A program made the translations under genes and the position numbers. Below the pieces are notes generated by a model. The model was given only the letters and a program-made list of their open reading frames with translations, made no database searches and was not told the origin of the DNA. 64,000 bases of DNA from Bilophila sp964369665 (GTDB lineage Bacteria > Desulfobacterota > Desulfovibrionia > Desulfovibrionales > Desulfovibrionaceae), in the NCBI GenBank assembly GCA_964369665.1, contig CAYJFS010000004.1:45680-109679 (forward strand). The letters run 5' to 3'. Shown one piece after another: positions 39,024-48,703 of the stretch (positions are counted from its first letter, which is position 1; each line of letters opens with the position of its first letter).

Positions 39024-40175
39024 TCAATTTGTATCTGCATATAGATATGGTTTTTCTCTATCGACAGTCATCTCTGAAATATATATTTTGGGTTCTGCAC
39101 CTAATGGTAAAGGGAATTGATCCTTAGGTACTGTTAATAAGTAGCTAAGACTACCTACAGGAGCCTCATGACCATTATTCATATTCGTAAGTTTAATAAT
39201 TAGTTTTTGTTGTATAATTATGTCTTTTTCTGTTTGTGTGAGGAATGAACGAGGTTCTTTTGGAGCTTCTGCTACAATACCAGTCATTATTTCTGGAACG
39301 TCTAAACTATAAAGCTGATTAGAATAAGGATTTAAAGGAAATGGCGTATCTACACCTGAGACCATTTCTGCTTGTTTAGGCATAATTGTTTGAGACATAA
39401 GTATGCTAGTAAGGGCTATCATAGAACGTTCCTTTAAGCCATCTTTGAGAAGTGCACAATAACGAGTTTTTGCAGTTTCATTATCAAACTCCTGACGACT
39501 AAGACATTGGCCAAATACATAAGGTCGTTCTCTTTCAGCATCTTTTTTAAAAATAGCATAAACACCATCTTTATCAAATTGCTGTTGTCGAGCTTCACAC
39601 CATGTTTCTTGTACAGTACTTATAAGATCATCTTGTAGATATTGTGTTGCCTCTTTTAAATTTCCTGGTCCTAAAGTATACCCACAAGCAAGAACACCAA
39701 GTAGATTTTTCTCCCTAAATTCACTTATTTGTTCATCTACAAAAGATTTTACCATATCAAAAGAGTTTTCAGATGTTAAATGAGACCATTTTGACTGTAG
39801 GTATGCAGTAACACCGATTCTTATAGGTTCAGCTTCTTTTGCTAAACATGCTTGCACATGAGCTTTGATCATAGCTTGAGCAAGAACTGTTTGAGCTCTA
39901 GAAACCATATAATCAGAACCAGATTCTCGTATATGTAATGATTGTGTAAGGTCTTGTGGCCCTTGTTTAAGAATATTTTCTTTTTCAATCATTGCTGTTA
40001 GAGCAAAAAGAACACTTTTATCATCTACCGATGGTGGTGGACCAGCTCCTCCTAAGAGCCAAGATATAACTCCGCCACCAGTAGGATGTGATTCAAGGTT
40101 TCCTTGTTTATCAAAATCGATATGTTCGCCGTTCATAAGAGCTGTATATATTTCTTGGGTATTTGTAATACGCAT
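39024..40175 (-). CDS. Unknown protein, paralog of the gene at 43517; candidate secreted effector
   Basis: I do not recognise a family. The 383 residues are clearly related to the 398-residue protein at 43517-44713: shared blocks are GPQDLTQ/GPHNLEN, LGVLACGYT/LSILACGYT, VQETW, DAxRxRP..GQ, MSQT and PLNP near the end, then P..QFPLxLGxxP. It has no signal peptide, no membrane span and an alpha-rich composition. The paralog sits beside a type III chaperone gene, which makes both candidates for secretion substrates; that is inference. Confidence 0.7.
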   Translation of the reverse strand: MRITNTQEIYTALMNGEHIDFDKQGNLESHPTGGGVISWLLGGAGPPPSVDDKSVLFALTAMIEKENILKQGPQDLTQSLHIRESGSDYMVSRAQTVLAQAMIKAHVQACLAKEAEPIRIGVTAYLQSKWSHLTSENSFDMVKSFVDEQISEFREKNLLGVLACGYTLGPGNLKEATQYLQDDLISTVQETWCEARQQQFDKDGVYAIFKKDAERERPYVFGQCLSRQEFDNETAKTRYCALLKDGLKERSMIALTSILMSQTIMPKQAEMVSGVDTPFPLNPYSNQLYSLDVPEIMTGIVAEAPKEPRSFLTQTEKDIIIQQKLIIKLTNMNNGHEAPVGSLSYLLTVPKDQFPLPLGAEPKIYISEMTVDREKPYLYADTN

Positions 40176-40480
40176 TTAGGTACTCCACAGATAGTTTTTA
40201 CCTGCATACAAACAACTGGATGAAAAAATTATTTAGTTATTTGTACAAATAAAATAAAGTATAACTTACTACATTATATTATTTAAATATAAATATAATA
40301 AAGCTAATAAAATAAGTATGCTATATTTATATTTTGAATATACTATATTGAATTAGTTCTTTCTATTGGTTAGAGAGATATTTTTTGTTTATGATATTGT
40401 TTTCAGCATATTTATATATAATGAGAAAGTTATTTTTAGGGGTTAGCATAGAAAGAATATCCTTTGACACAAGTTTTTCC

Positions 40481-40725
40481 ATAAAAGTTTTAGACCCTGG
40501 TTATCAAAAATACACGCAATTTGAAAAACAATGTTAATATTAAAGAAGTACTCGCAAAAATGGGGATAAGCATAGAAGTTGAATATGTCACTGACTTTAC
40601 AAAAATAGCAGGTTATGGAGTCATGAGTACCCCAGCACTGTGTTGTTGACAGTAAATTTGTTACTATAGGCAAAGTTTTAAAATCAGATGAAATTGTAAC
40701 AATTATCAACAACGTTTGTGGATAA
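40481..40725 (+). pseudogene. Broken thioredoxin-like small redox protein of an ars operon
   Basis: Conceptual translation in pieces reads KVLDPGYQKYTQFEK, then a frame change near 40531 to KEVLAKMGISIEVEYVTDFTKIAGYGVMSTPAL, then a further frame change near 40641 to VVDSKFVTIGKVLKSDEIV. This matches small thioredoxin-fold proteins (family motif GPGCxKC) found beside arsenic permeases. The two active cysteines are replaced by tyrosines (PGYQKY) and the start codon appears as ATA. It is clearly inactive. It lies 31 bases before the ACR3 gene. Confidence 0.8.
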
Positions 40726-40756
40726 AAACCATAGAGGACACTAATAGGAAAAAATA

Positions 40757-41806
40757 ATGAATAAAGAAAAAATCACAGGTATTAGTTTTTTTGAGAGATA
40801 TTTAACTGTTTGGGTTATCCTCTGTATGGTTGTAGGTGTGCTTATTGGTAAATTTATGCCAAGTATTCCAAGTTTTTTGGGCAAGCTTGAATTTGCCAAT
40901 GTTTCTGTTCCCATCGCCATATTAATTTGGCTTATGATATATCCAATGATGCTGAAAGTTGATTTTCAGAGTATTAAAGATGTTGGCAAAAATCCTAAAG
41001 GGCTTTTTCTGACATGGGCGACGAATTGGCTTATAAAACCATTTACCATGTTTGGTATTGCATGGGTATTCTTTTTTGTAATATTCAAAGGCTTAATTAC
41101 ACCAGAACTAGCAAGGGATTACCTTGCAGGAGCAGTACTTTTAGGTACAGCTCCTTGTACGGCGATGGTTTTTGTATGGAGTCATCTGACAAAAGGTAAT
41201 CCTGCCTATACTGTTGTGCAAGTAGCAACTAATGATCTTATTATTTTGATTGGTTTTACTCCTATTGTGGCTTTTTTGCTTGGAGTAAGCGGTATTAGTG
41301 TGCCTTGGGATACGCTTATATTGTCTGTTGTACTTTTTGTGGTTATTCCTCTTGCAGGTGGTATTATCACAAGAAGTGTTGTCACAAAAAATAAAGGCAA
41401 AGAATATTTTGAAAAAATATTTATTCCAAAATTTGGTAATATCACCATTGCAGGACTTTTGTTGACACTGACTATTATTTTCTCCACACAAGGCAATGTT
41501 ATCCTTGAAAATCCTCTTCATATCGTGCTCATAGCCATACCCTTGATTATTCAAACGGTTCTTATCTTCTTTATTGCCTATCTTGGGGCACAAAAAATGA
41601 AGTTACCCTACGAGATTGCTGCTCCTGCAGGTATGATAGGTGCTTCAAATTTTTTTGAATTATCTGTTGCTGTTGCTATAACCCTCTTTGGTGCAACAAG
41701 CCCTGTGGCTCTTGCAACTATAGTAGGAGTTCTTGTGGAAGTGCCTATTATGCTTATGTTAGTAAAGTATGCCAATAAAACAAAAGAATGGTTCGTATAT
41801 GCATAA
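40757..41806 (+). CDS. Arsenite efflux permease, ACR3 family
   Basis: A ten-span inner-membrane carrier that expels arsenite. MNKEKITGISFFERYLTVWV, FANVSVPIAILIWLMIYPMM, NPKGLFLTWATNWLIKPFTM and LGTAPCTAMVFVWSHLTKGNP (the conserved cysteine) are ACR3 hallmarks, with APAGMIGASNFFELSVAVAI near the end. At 349 residues it is intact, while the genes on either side are broken. The base composition appears less A+T-rich than its neighbours, suggesting later acquisition. It is often called arsB or acr3. Confidence 0.93.
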   Translation: MNKEKITGISFFERYLTVWVILCMVVGVLIGKFMPSIPSFLGKLEFANVSVPIAILIWLMIYPMMLKVDFQSIKDVGKNPKGLFLTWATNWLIKPFTMFGIAWVFFFVIFKGLITPELARDYLAGAVLLGTAPCTAMVFVWSHLTKGNPAYTVVQVATNDLIILIGFTPIVAFLLGVSGISVPWDTLILSVVLFVVIPLAGGIITRSVVTKNKGKEYFEKIFIPKFGNITIAGLLLTLTIIFSTQGNVILENPLHIVLIAIPLIIQTVLIFFIAYLGAQKMKLPYEIAAPAGMIGASNFFELSVAVAITLFGATSPVALATIVGVLVEVPIMLMLVKYANKTKEWFVYA

Positions 41807-42184
41807 ACCAGAAGTAGCCTTTATATGTATACATAATTCATGCCGAAGCTAAATCGCAGAAGTAGAAAATATTTAGCTTCTGATATATTTGAAGGTTACT
41901 CTTCCAGAACAGAAGTCAAAGCAGAAATTAATCAAGATGCTGTAAGACTTATAAAAGATATGTACCATATAGACATGGAAAAAATTCAACACAGTAAACT
42001 ACTAAAAGATATTCCTCCTGCTGTAGATATCGTCGTTACAATGGGCTGCAATATATAATGTTCATTCTTACCTTGCAAACACCATGAAGATTGGAGACTT
42101 GATGATCCAAACAGCTCCAATGATGAAATCATTATCACAATAGAACCATTCATAAGAAAATATTGGAGCTTAGGGAAAGGCTTA
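41799..42184 (+). pseudogene. Broken arsenate reductase (thioredoxin-coupled ArsC)
   Basis: ATG at 41799 overlaps the permease stop. It reads KPEVAFICIHNSCRS, the phosphatase-like active loop, and then hits TAA where glutamine is expected. A second frame (41840-42058) gives LASDIFEGYSSRTEVKAEINQDAVRLIK.. and DIPPAVDIVVTMGCN. A third frame gives CSFLPCKHHEDWRLDDP. All parts of an ArsC are present but in at least three frames with a nonsense codon, so it is non-functional. Confidence 0.85.
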
Positions 42185-42191
42185 AGACAAT

Positions 42192-42539
42192 CTAATTTGT
42201 ATGTATTTCTTGGGTTTTGTGTTCCTGCTCTCTTTTGGCTTTATGGACTTTTTCAAGCTCCACCAAAAATCGTTGTGATATGCCAAGCGTCCTAAAGCAC
42301 TTTTGTTTGTTGCTTTCAAGAAGTTTTACTTTGGGGAATGTACTGTTATCTTTTGTGTGTTTTTCATTAAAATTGCTAAAGGCAGGGGCATGGTGTGGGT
42401 GAATACAACACAATAGCTTAAGTTCACCATATGTTTTGTTCGAACCTTTGGCAAGCTGATTGCCTATTTCCCTATTAAAAGCACTGCCAAGTTTAGGAAT
42501 AGTGATTATACATTGATAATTTTTGGGCAAGCTTTCCAA
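42192..42539 (-). CDS. Uncertain open frame beside the broken ars module
   Basis: A 115-residue frame on the minus strand with no recognised domain. Its C-terminal part (SNKQKCFRTLGISQRFLVELEKV) has a helical, basic look. It may be a gene fragment brought in with the ars module or chance. 42540-42734 shows nothing. Confidence 0.22.
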   Translation of the reverse strand: MESLPKNYQCIITIPKLGSAFNREIGNQLAKGSNKTYGELKLLCCIHPHHAPAFSNFNEKHTKDNSTFPKVKLLESNKQKCFRTLGISQRFLVELEKVHKAKREQEHKTQEIHTN

Positions 42540-42734
42540 AATACAAAAGTACTATTTTGTTTCCTAAAACCTTGTGCATATCTCTCGATGATTTGTATCA
42601 TATATGTAGCAATTCATTGGTATAGTTGTTATATATACAAGTTTTATGATAGTATTTTCTAATCAATAGAACTAGAAAATAGTTTATAGTACTTTAATTA
42701 TAGCTTAAAATTTGATAAGTAATAAATATTTTTA

Positions 42735-43193
42735 TTATACTTCAAGCATCCCCATGGGATCTATTTTTTCTATGCTTATAGGTGTATTTTTTGTTTGTAT
42801 AAACTGATGAATAGTTTCAACCCATTCACCTATAAGAAGAAGGACATTTTCAATAAGCACTTCAAGCTTTGAATATGTTAGATTTTCAACAGGCCATGCA
42901 ACCTGAAGCGTTATTAAGTTTTCTTTTGTGTCTATACCAAGCGTTGCTCCTAATGTTTTCGAGAAAAGGTTGTTAGCCGATAAAAGCATAGAGAAGAGCT
43001 CTAGTTGATTTTCTTCTGGTATAACGCCCACAGCTGATTGGATAAGTATGAGTTTTCTTGTTTCACAAAGTCCAATATGAACCTTAAAGCCTGCTAAGTT
43101 AAATATTCCAGAATTTTGGTCTGCAGGAATAACTTCTTCAAAACCATACTTTTTAGCAAAGGAGTTGATCATTACCTTAAACTGTTGGAGCAT
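42735..43193 (-). CDS. CesT/Tir-type type III secretion chaperone
   Basis: The 152 residues follow the class I chaperone pattern: an N-terminal helix (MINSFAKKYGF), strands FKVHIGLCETRKLILIQSAVG, then IPEENQLELFSMLLSANNLFSKTLGATLGIDTKENLITLQVAWP, and a C-terminal helix VLIENVLLLIGEWVETIHQF. Such chaperones bind the N-terminal segment of one or a few effectors and keep them secretable. The effector-like gene 43517-44713 lies upstream on the same strand and is the natural partner. No injectisome gene is in the window. Confidence 0.78.
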   Translation of the reverse strand: MLQQFKVMINSFAKKYGFEEVIPADQNSGIFNLAGFKVHIGLCETRKLILIQSAVGVIPEENQLELFSMLLSANNLFSKTLGATLGIDTKENLITLQVAWPVENLTYSKLEVLIENVLLLIGEWVETIHQFIQTKNTPISIEKIDPMGMLEV

Positions 43194-43516
43194 TGTTATT
43201 CCATATGTATTTGTTTTAAGTTTAGCATATAGTTATGAATAATAAATTACTTTAAGTGTATATATAATAAAATTTTATTATATAGTATAGATATTATAGA
43301 GATATCTATTATTATAATATATAATGTATTATTCTATATATCAATTTTAATACTTAATAATAGTATATATTTCATAGTTTTTATTTACTGTTATATACTA
43401 AATATACAATTAATATGATAAAATTATTTATCTATAATTTTTGATATTAAACTAGTATAGTATTTTTAAGTTCAGAAACATTATTAACTCTACAAGTATA
43501 GTTATATATAAATATT
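43194..43516. other. Extremely A+T-rich gap between chaperone and candidate effector
   Basis: About 320 bases of nearly pure A/T with repeated ATATAT runs; no gene, promoter or terminator can be assigned with confidence. The gap argues against simple translational coupling of the two genes. Confidence 0.35.
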
Positions 43517-44713
43517 TTAATTATTTTTTCCTGTAAATCCTTTTTCCCGAACTAAAGCCATATTAGTAATTTTAATATCTGGCCTCATACCTAAAAGTAA
43601 TGGAAATTGATATTTAGGAATGACAAGACTGTATAAAAGTGTTCCTACATTTTGTGTAAGAAGAGGTGCTTGTGTTATATCAGAAAGGGCAATATCTATA
43701 TGGAAGTCTAATGTTACTTCATCTTTTGTATGTGTCATGGTTACTCTAGGTTGTGTACGAGAAGTATCGGTACTTGAAACTGTAGTTATGATTTCACCAA
43801 GTTTAACTTCTGGTGATACAAATGGGTTTAATGGTACTGGGCAGCCTTCACCCATTACAAGTCGAGCAAGTCCAGCCTGTGCTGTTTGAGACATACAGAT
43901 GCCTACAACAGCAGCCATAGATGGTTCTTTTATTTCACTAAGAAGTATTTCACCATAACGTCTTGCAGCAAAATCAGCATCAGTATTACTAGGATCAATT
44001 CGTTGCCCTTGTACAATAGGACGATCTCTTCTTGCGTCAAGAACAAATGATTCATAAAGCCCTTGTGGTGAAAATTTATCTTGATGACCAGGTTCCCATG
44101 TTTCTTGAACAGCAGTTTGTATAGAGTCTTCTAAAAATGCTATTTGTGGTCTAAGCTCTTCTGCAGTACAGGTGTATCCACAAGCAAGAATACTAAGTAG
44201 TTCACCATCTTTTGACTGGAGATCTTCAATTTCTTCTTGTACATAACGTTCAAGAAGAGGATAGTTTGGTGGCTCTGGTGGTGGGTTATGAGGTCCATAA
44301 GGAAAATCTCTTTCTCTTTTACCTTGAAGATATTTTGCAGCACCTAGTTGTATTTCTTTAGGCATGCCAGGTAATGTTTTGTTAACGGCATGTTCAATAA
44401 TACTACTTTCAAGAATATGATATACATTACTGAGGTCATTAACTCTTATTGGCAGAGGATTTTCTAAGTTATGTGGACCTTGAGTTGCAACAGCCTCATC
44501 ATTGATAAGCCTTGCCATAGCAATATGAAGTTGGTTTTTATAGAGTTCAGATGCAGCTCTTGGTAAAATTCTATCATAGAACCATTGAAATATTTGACCA
44601 AGCCAGCTTTGAGTTTTTAATGTTCCATTTTCACCAAATGTAATGGTTTTTCTAACTTCTAAAGCTGTCAATAGTGCTTGTTTATTTGTAATAATCATGG
44701 ATGTTTCCTGCAT
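43517..44713 (-). CDS. Unknown protein, paralog of the gene at 39024; candidate type III effector
   Basis: A 398-residue soluble protein with no recognised family. It shares blocks with the 39024 protein (ILACGYT, VQETW, DARRDRP, MSQT, PLNP, and QFPLLLGMRP near the C-terminus). It has a Pro-rich insert (GPHNPPPEPPNYP, near residue 150) that the paralog lacks. No signal peptide. The upstream position relative to the CesT-like chaperone gene at 42735 suggests a secretion substrate. An alternative start is MIITNK, five residues in. Effector status is inference. Confidence 0.7.
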   Translation of the reverse strand: MQETSMIITNKQALLTALEVRKTITFGENGTLKTQSWLGQIFQWFYDRILPRAASELYKNQLHIAMARLINDEAVATQGPHNLENPLPIRVNDLSNVYHILESSIIEHAVNKTLPGMPKEIQLGAAKYLQGKRERDFPYGPHNPPPEPPNYPLLERYVQEEIEDLQSKDGELLSILACGYTCTAEELRPQIAFLEDSIQTAVQETWEPGHQDKFSPQGLYESFVLDARRDRPIVQGQRIDPSNTDADFAARRYGEILLSEIKEPSMAAVVGICMSQTAQAGLARLVMGEGCPVPLNPFVSPEVKLGEIITTVSSTDTSRTQPRVTMTHTKDEVTLDFHIDIALSDITQAPLLTQNVGTLLYSLVIPKYQFPLLLGMRPDIKITNMALVREKGFTGKNN

Positions 44714-44977
44714 GTTGAGGAGAGTTAGATAAGTATAGATATGTTATGCAAGAAATGTACAAAAATATCATAGATAGTATTTTTGTTCTAAGAATCTTAT
44801 ATATTATTATTTTTTTGAAAGGATATAGCTCATAGTTGCTTATTTTTAATAAAGATAAAGAAGCATTGTTACAAAAAAGTTGATAGTTTTTTGTATTTTT
44901 AGTTGGCAGTTAGCCCATATTTTGTATTTTAATAAATTATTATGGAATAACTATACATAGTTATAGTAAAAAAGTTT

Positions 44978-47449
44978 TTAGTCAAAAATACCTGGTAATT
45001 CAAACATAATTGTAAAGCTTTTATCATAGCCATCATAACGATATTTTCCAATAATATTATAACATTGGCCAAGATAAGTTATTTCAATGGCTTGAGAGTT
45101 TATTGTTCCAAATTTTCCACCTTGTTTTAGGTTACGAAATTCTTCTAAAGTAAAAAGCCAGTTAGGTGTTGGTTGGATAGAAAAAGCATTTTTAAGAAGT
45201 TTTAGCTTTTGTGGCAAAAAATTTTTTTTTTGGTACCATAGTTTTTTTTGATATTCATAATCTTTTGTGCGAAAGCTTAATCCTGTTTGCCAAAAGAACA
45301 TATGCTTATAAGAATATTTGATAGTATGATCATGTCTGGTAATGTTTCCATTATATGGAGAAACATATGTTTTTCCATTATATTTTAGCCAAGAGAGTAC
45401 ACGAAATTCAAACTCTGACATTATATCCATAAAAGGACGTTTAGGAAAATTCTGAAGATATTCTTTACGAGAAGCCTCTTCAAAATTATAGCCTGATGAA
45501 ATTTCCCATCTGGCTATATTTTTATATGATGTTGCAAGTATTGGAACAGCATCTTCTTGATTCCCAGACATGCTAACTTTAACATTTTTTTTTGTAAAAA
45601 TATTGCTAATAGAAAATACAATTTCATTTTTTGGGGGAATCCGGTCATCTAGAATATAAAAAGGATTTTTTTCTTGATTAACTTTTGGAATGTATTGGTA
45701 TTTAACACGGGGTTGTATGTTGTGTCGTAATGCCGTACAGAAATTTTTCCCTACATTTTCTGGAATAGGCAATATTGGTTTGTTGTTTTGTAAATACCAA
45801 ACTTTATTTGCTTGAGAATAAAATTCTAAATGTAAATCTGCTAATGTACGGTGTGTTCCACTTTGTTTTGGTGACTTTTTATTATCTGTATGGTGTGTTC
45901 TATTTTGTTTTGGTGACTTTTTATTGTTTGTACGTTGTGTTCTATTTTGTTTTGGCATGTAATTTGAGGAAAAAGGTGTTGTATCTGAGGTAACACTTGT
46001 CAAGTAGTATGTTCCACGAACGCCTATGCTTGCTTGGGCAGATCCATATATAAGATCTATTGGTAGTGTGACTTTTGGATAAATTTCATTTCTCCAACCT
46101 TGTGTGCCTTTGGTACGATACATATATGTAGACTGTAGATGTACTTTGCCTTCGAAAGGCATATAGGGAAGTATTTTAGATTGGTAGAAGAATAGATCTG
46201 CTTGTGGAGTTCTTTGTGTAAGTTCATTTTGACTATGTAGCATATTACCATGTCCTAATCGTGTATTTTGTTGGTAGTAAGAGCTTGCTGCAAAACCTAT
46301 ACGTTCCCAGTCATTTCGAATTAAGATAGCACTTAGGCGATTTCGGTCATCTTCATTAATATCTCTTCCAAACATCTGGAACATTTCGGATCTAGAGCGT
46401 GAAAAGCTTACTAAACCTTGATCAAATTCTCGTAAGTAATCTTGGTCAGAAACATAGTCAAAGTTAGAAACATAGCGCCATGTTGATGATCCAATGATAC
46501 CATCAGACATACCACGAATCCAATAACGCTCTTTATTAGTACGAAGAAGTTTACTAGAAGGGTATACAGGATTAGATCCAGGTTTTGTAATGACATTTTT
46601 ACTATGAATCCCTGTGGCTGCAAGCCATGTTTTTTGTTGAGTTATAGGGTGTGATCGGTAACGTACGCTTGCTAATGGACCTATTTTAGTCATGAATCCA
46701 CCATAGATAGTTACATCACTGCTTTCGTTAATATTCCAAAAATAGGGCTGAGTGTAATATAATCCACGTCTTTTACTTATTCCATAATTTGGGACTAAAA
46801 AACCAGATTGCCGAGTTTGTTTTGTAGGGAATGTTGCAATAGGAGTATACAGAAGGCTTATGTCTTTAACATTAAAGGTGGAGTGGTAGAGTTGTGTATA
46901 GCCGTCAAGTTTAACAATAGCTTTTTCTGCTGAAATACTCCAAGCAGGTTTTGGGCCATCACAGGTTGTCATTTTGGCATTTGTTATGGAATATTGATTA
47001 TTAACATCTTTTATTATACATGAACTAGAAAAGTATATATGTGGTACAGGCATAAAGACTTTTCCATCTAATATCCAACCTGTTTTATTAATCAAGTTAA
47101 ATTCAGCTTCATCAGCATTCATACTATCTTGATCAATACGAATAAAGACATTGCCTTTAAGAAAAATCCAGTTTGTTTCTTGATAATAACGTGCAAAGTC
47201 AGCCTTAAAGACATCAGAATCTTTAGTAAGAACAACGTTCCCTTCAGCTTCAATAATGGTATTATTACCTTGTGAACGTAGAATGTCTGCTTCTAAATTC
47301 CAAGAATTTTGTTGGTGTATTTTTTTTGTTGTATTTTGGATATCATTTGTGATGGACAGTAGTTGTTGTGGTGTTATAAGTAAGATTAGAATAAAGCTAG
47401 TTAAGAATGTATACAGTTTTGTAACAGAAAAAAAGAATGGTTTAGACAC
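44978..47449 (-). CDS. lptD: LPS-assembly outer-membrane protein LptD
   Basis: Inserts lipopolysaccharide into the outer leaflet with LptE. A signal peptide (MSKPFFFSVTKLYTFLTSF.., about 32 residues) precedes an OstA-like jellyroll (WNLEADILRSQGNNTIIEAEGNVVLTKDSDVFKADFARY) and a large beta-barrel with RQSGFLVPNYGISKRRGLYY. The 823-residue length is usual. Residues about 498-533 are a Lys/Asn/Thr-rich tandem repeat that interrupts the barrel region. alr is divergent. Confidence 0.93.
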   Translation of the reverse strand: MSKPFFFSVTKLYTFLTSFILILLITPQQLLSITNDIQNTTKKIHQQNSWNLEADILRSQGNNTIIEAEGNVVLTKDSDVFKADFARYYQETNWIFLKGNVFIRIDQDSMNADEAEFNLINKTGWILDGKVFMPVPHIYFSSSCIIKDVNNQYSITNAKMTTCDGPKPAWSISAEKAIVKLDGYTQLYHSTFNVKDISLLYTPIATFPTKQTRQSGFLVPNYGISKRRGLYYTQPYFWNINESSDVTIYGGFMTKIGPLASVRYRSHPITQQKTWLAATGIHSKNVITKPGSNPVYPSSKLLRTNKERYWIRGMSDGIIGSSTWRYVSNFDYVSDQDYLREFDQGLVSFSRSRSEMFQMFGRDINEDDRNRLSAILIRNDWERIGFAASSYYQQNTRLGHGNMLHSQNELTQRTPQADLFFYQSKILPYMPFEGKVHLQSTYMYRTKGTQGWRNEIYPKVTLPIDLIYGSAQASIGVRGTYYLTSVTSDTTPFSSNYMPKQNRTQRTNNKKSPKQNRTHHTDNKKSPKQSGTHRTLADLHLEFYSQANKVWYLQNNKPILPIPENVGKNFCTALRHNIQPRVKYQYIPKVNQEKNPFYILDDRIPPKNEIVFSISNIFTKKNVKVSMSGNQEDAVPILATSYKNIARWEISSGYNFEEASRKEYLQNFPKRPFMDIMSEFEFRVLSWLKYNGKTYVSPYNGNITRHDHTIKYSYKHMFFWQTGLSFRTKDYEYQKKLWYQKKNFLPQKLKLLKNAFSIQPTPNWLFTLEEFRNLKQGGKFGTINSQAIEITYLGQCYNIIGKYRYDGYDKSFTIMFELPGIFD
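45850..45956. repeat. 42-bp tandem repeat inside lptD
   Basis: Period 42 bases, about 2.5 copies, with the phrase GTGTGTTC..TTTTGTTTTGGTGACTTTTTATT recurring at 45850, 45892 and 45934. It encodes 14-residue units of the form KQNRTxxTxNKKSP. Because the period is a multiple of three, copy-number changes would stay in frame. Confidence 0.85.
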
Positions 47450-47581
47450 TTTTTAATCCTAATAATATCCAACATAACTGGATACATACACGTGCTATTA
47501 TTATTAATAGTTAAAGTTAAGTTTATATATTACTATATTTTTAGTATAAAAAAAAGTCAGAAGTATCCTCTTGGAGTAACA

Positions 47582-48703
47582 ATGTTTTTAAATACTACTA
47601 AGGTAATAACACATTTAGAAAGGCTACAACATAATATACATACATTACAGTTAAGGCATCCTACAATTATGCCTGTCATTAAGGCGAATGCCTATGGACA
47701 TGGTTTATTACCTATTACAAAAACTTTAATGACAGAGGATATTCAACATATTGCTGTAGGTACAGTTAATGAGGCTTTGCTTGTACGAGAAGAAGGATAT
47801 ACGTCTTTTCTCCTTGCCTTGATGGGTGTACTTTGTAAAGAAGATGCTATTATTTCTGTGACTCACCAAATAACACCTTTGGTTTATGATATGGAAGGTC
47901 TACAAACAATAGCAACCCAAAGTCGCTCTTTGAGTAAAAAGCCTGTATCCATTGCTATTAAATTTGATACAGGTATGAATAGGCTTGGTTTTTGTTATGC
48001 AGAGTATCCATTAATAATAGAACAATTGAAAAATATACCAGAGGTAATACCTGTAATGGTAGTTTCTCATTTGGCTTCTTCAGAGTATCCAGAATTTACT
48101 GCTTTTACTCATGGGCAGATAGAGCATTTTAAAGAAATACATAAAGCTATGGAATCTTTTTTCCCTAATATAAAATCATCCTTAATGAATTCTCCTGGCT
48201 TGTTATCTTGTTTGGATTATAAGGATGATATAGCAAGACCTGGTGTAGCTCTTTATGGTAGCAATCCATTTTATGGTACAAATCAAGCAAATCTTGGTGA
48301 TGGATTGTTACCTGTAATGGAAGTAATGGCACCTATTTTATCTGTAAGAAAGCTTAAAAAAGGTGCACCTGTTAGTTATGGCTGTACGTATGTTGCTCCA
48401 CATGATATGCAGGTAGCCATTGTAGGTTCTGGATATGCAGATGGATACTCAAGAATGCTTTCAAATAGAGGGTGGGTTTTTATACATGGGAAAAGAGCTA
48501 AAATTATTGGTCGCATTTGTATGCAAATGTGTATGGTGGATGTGACACATCATCATTCTGTATCCAAAGGTGATCAAGTTTACTTGTTAGGGGGAGATTC
48601 TGCACTTGCCATTAAAGTAGAAGAGCTTGCAGAGTGGTGTGGGACATCATCATATGAAGTTTTCTGTTCTCTAGGTGGTCAAAATAGAAGCTATTGTAAA
48701 TAA
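47582..48703 (+). CDS. alr: Alanine racemase
   Basis: PLP enzyme making D-alanine for peptidoglycan. MPVIKANAYGHG carries the PLP lysine; KFDTGMNRLGF, SHLASSEYPE, RPGVALYG and VGSGYADGY are family blocks, and CMVDVTH follows. Start chosen at 47582 (MFLNTTKVI), preceded by TTGGAG; the longer frame from 47492 adds an unlikely lead. The protein is 373 residues, normal for Alr. Confidence 0.95.
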   Translation: MFLNTTKVITHLERLQHNIHTLQLRHPTIMPVIKANAYGHGLLPITKTLMTEDIQHIAVGTVNEALLVREEGYTSFLLALMGVLCKEDAIISVTHQITPLVYDMEGLQTIATQSRSLSKKPVSIAIKFDTGMNRLGFCYAEYPLIIEQLKNIPEVIPVMVVSHLASSEYPEFTAFTHGQIEHFKEIHKAMESFFPNIKSSLMNSPGLLSCLDYKDDIARPGVALYGSNPFYGTNQANLGDGLLPVMEVMAPILSVRKLKKGAPVSYGCTYVAPHDMQVAIVGSGYADGYSRMLSNRGWVFIHGKRAKIIGRICMQMCMVDVTHHHSVSKGDQVYLLGGDSALAIKVEELAEWCGTSSYEVFCSLGGQNRSYCK

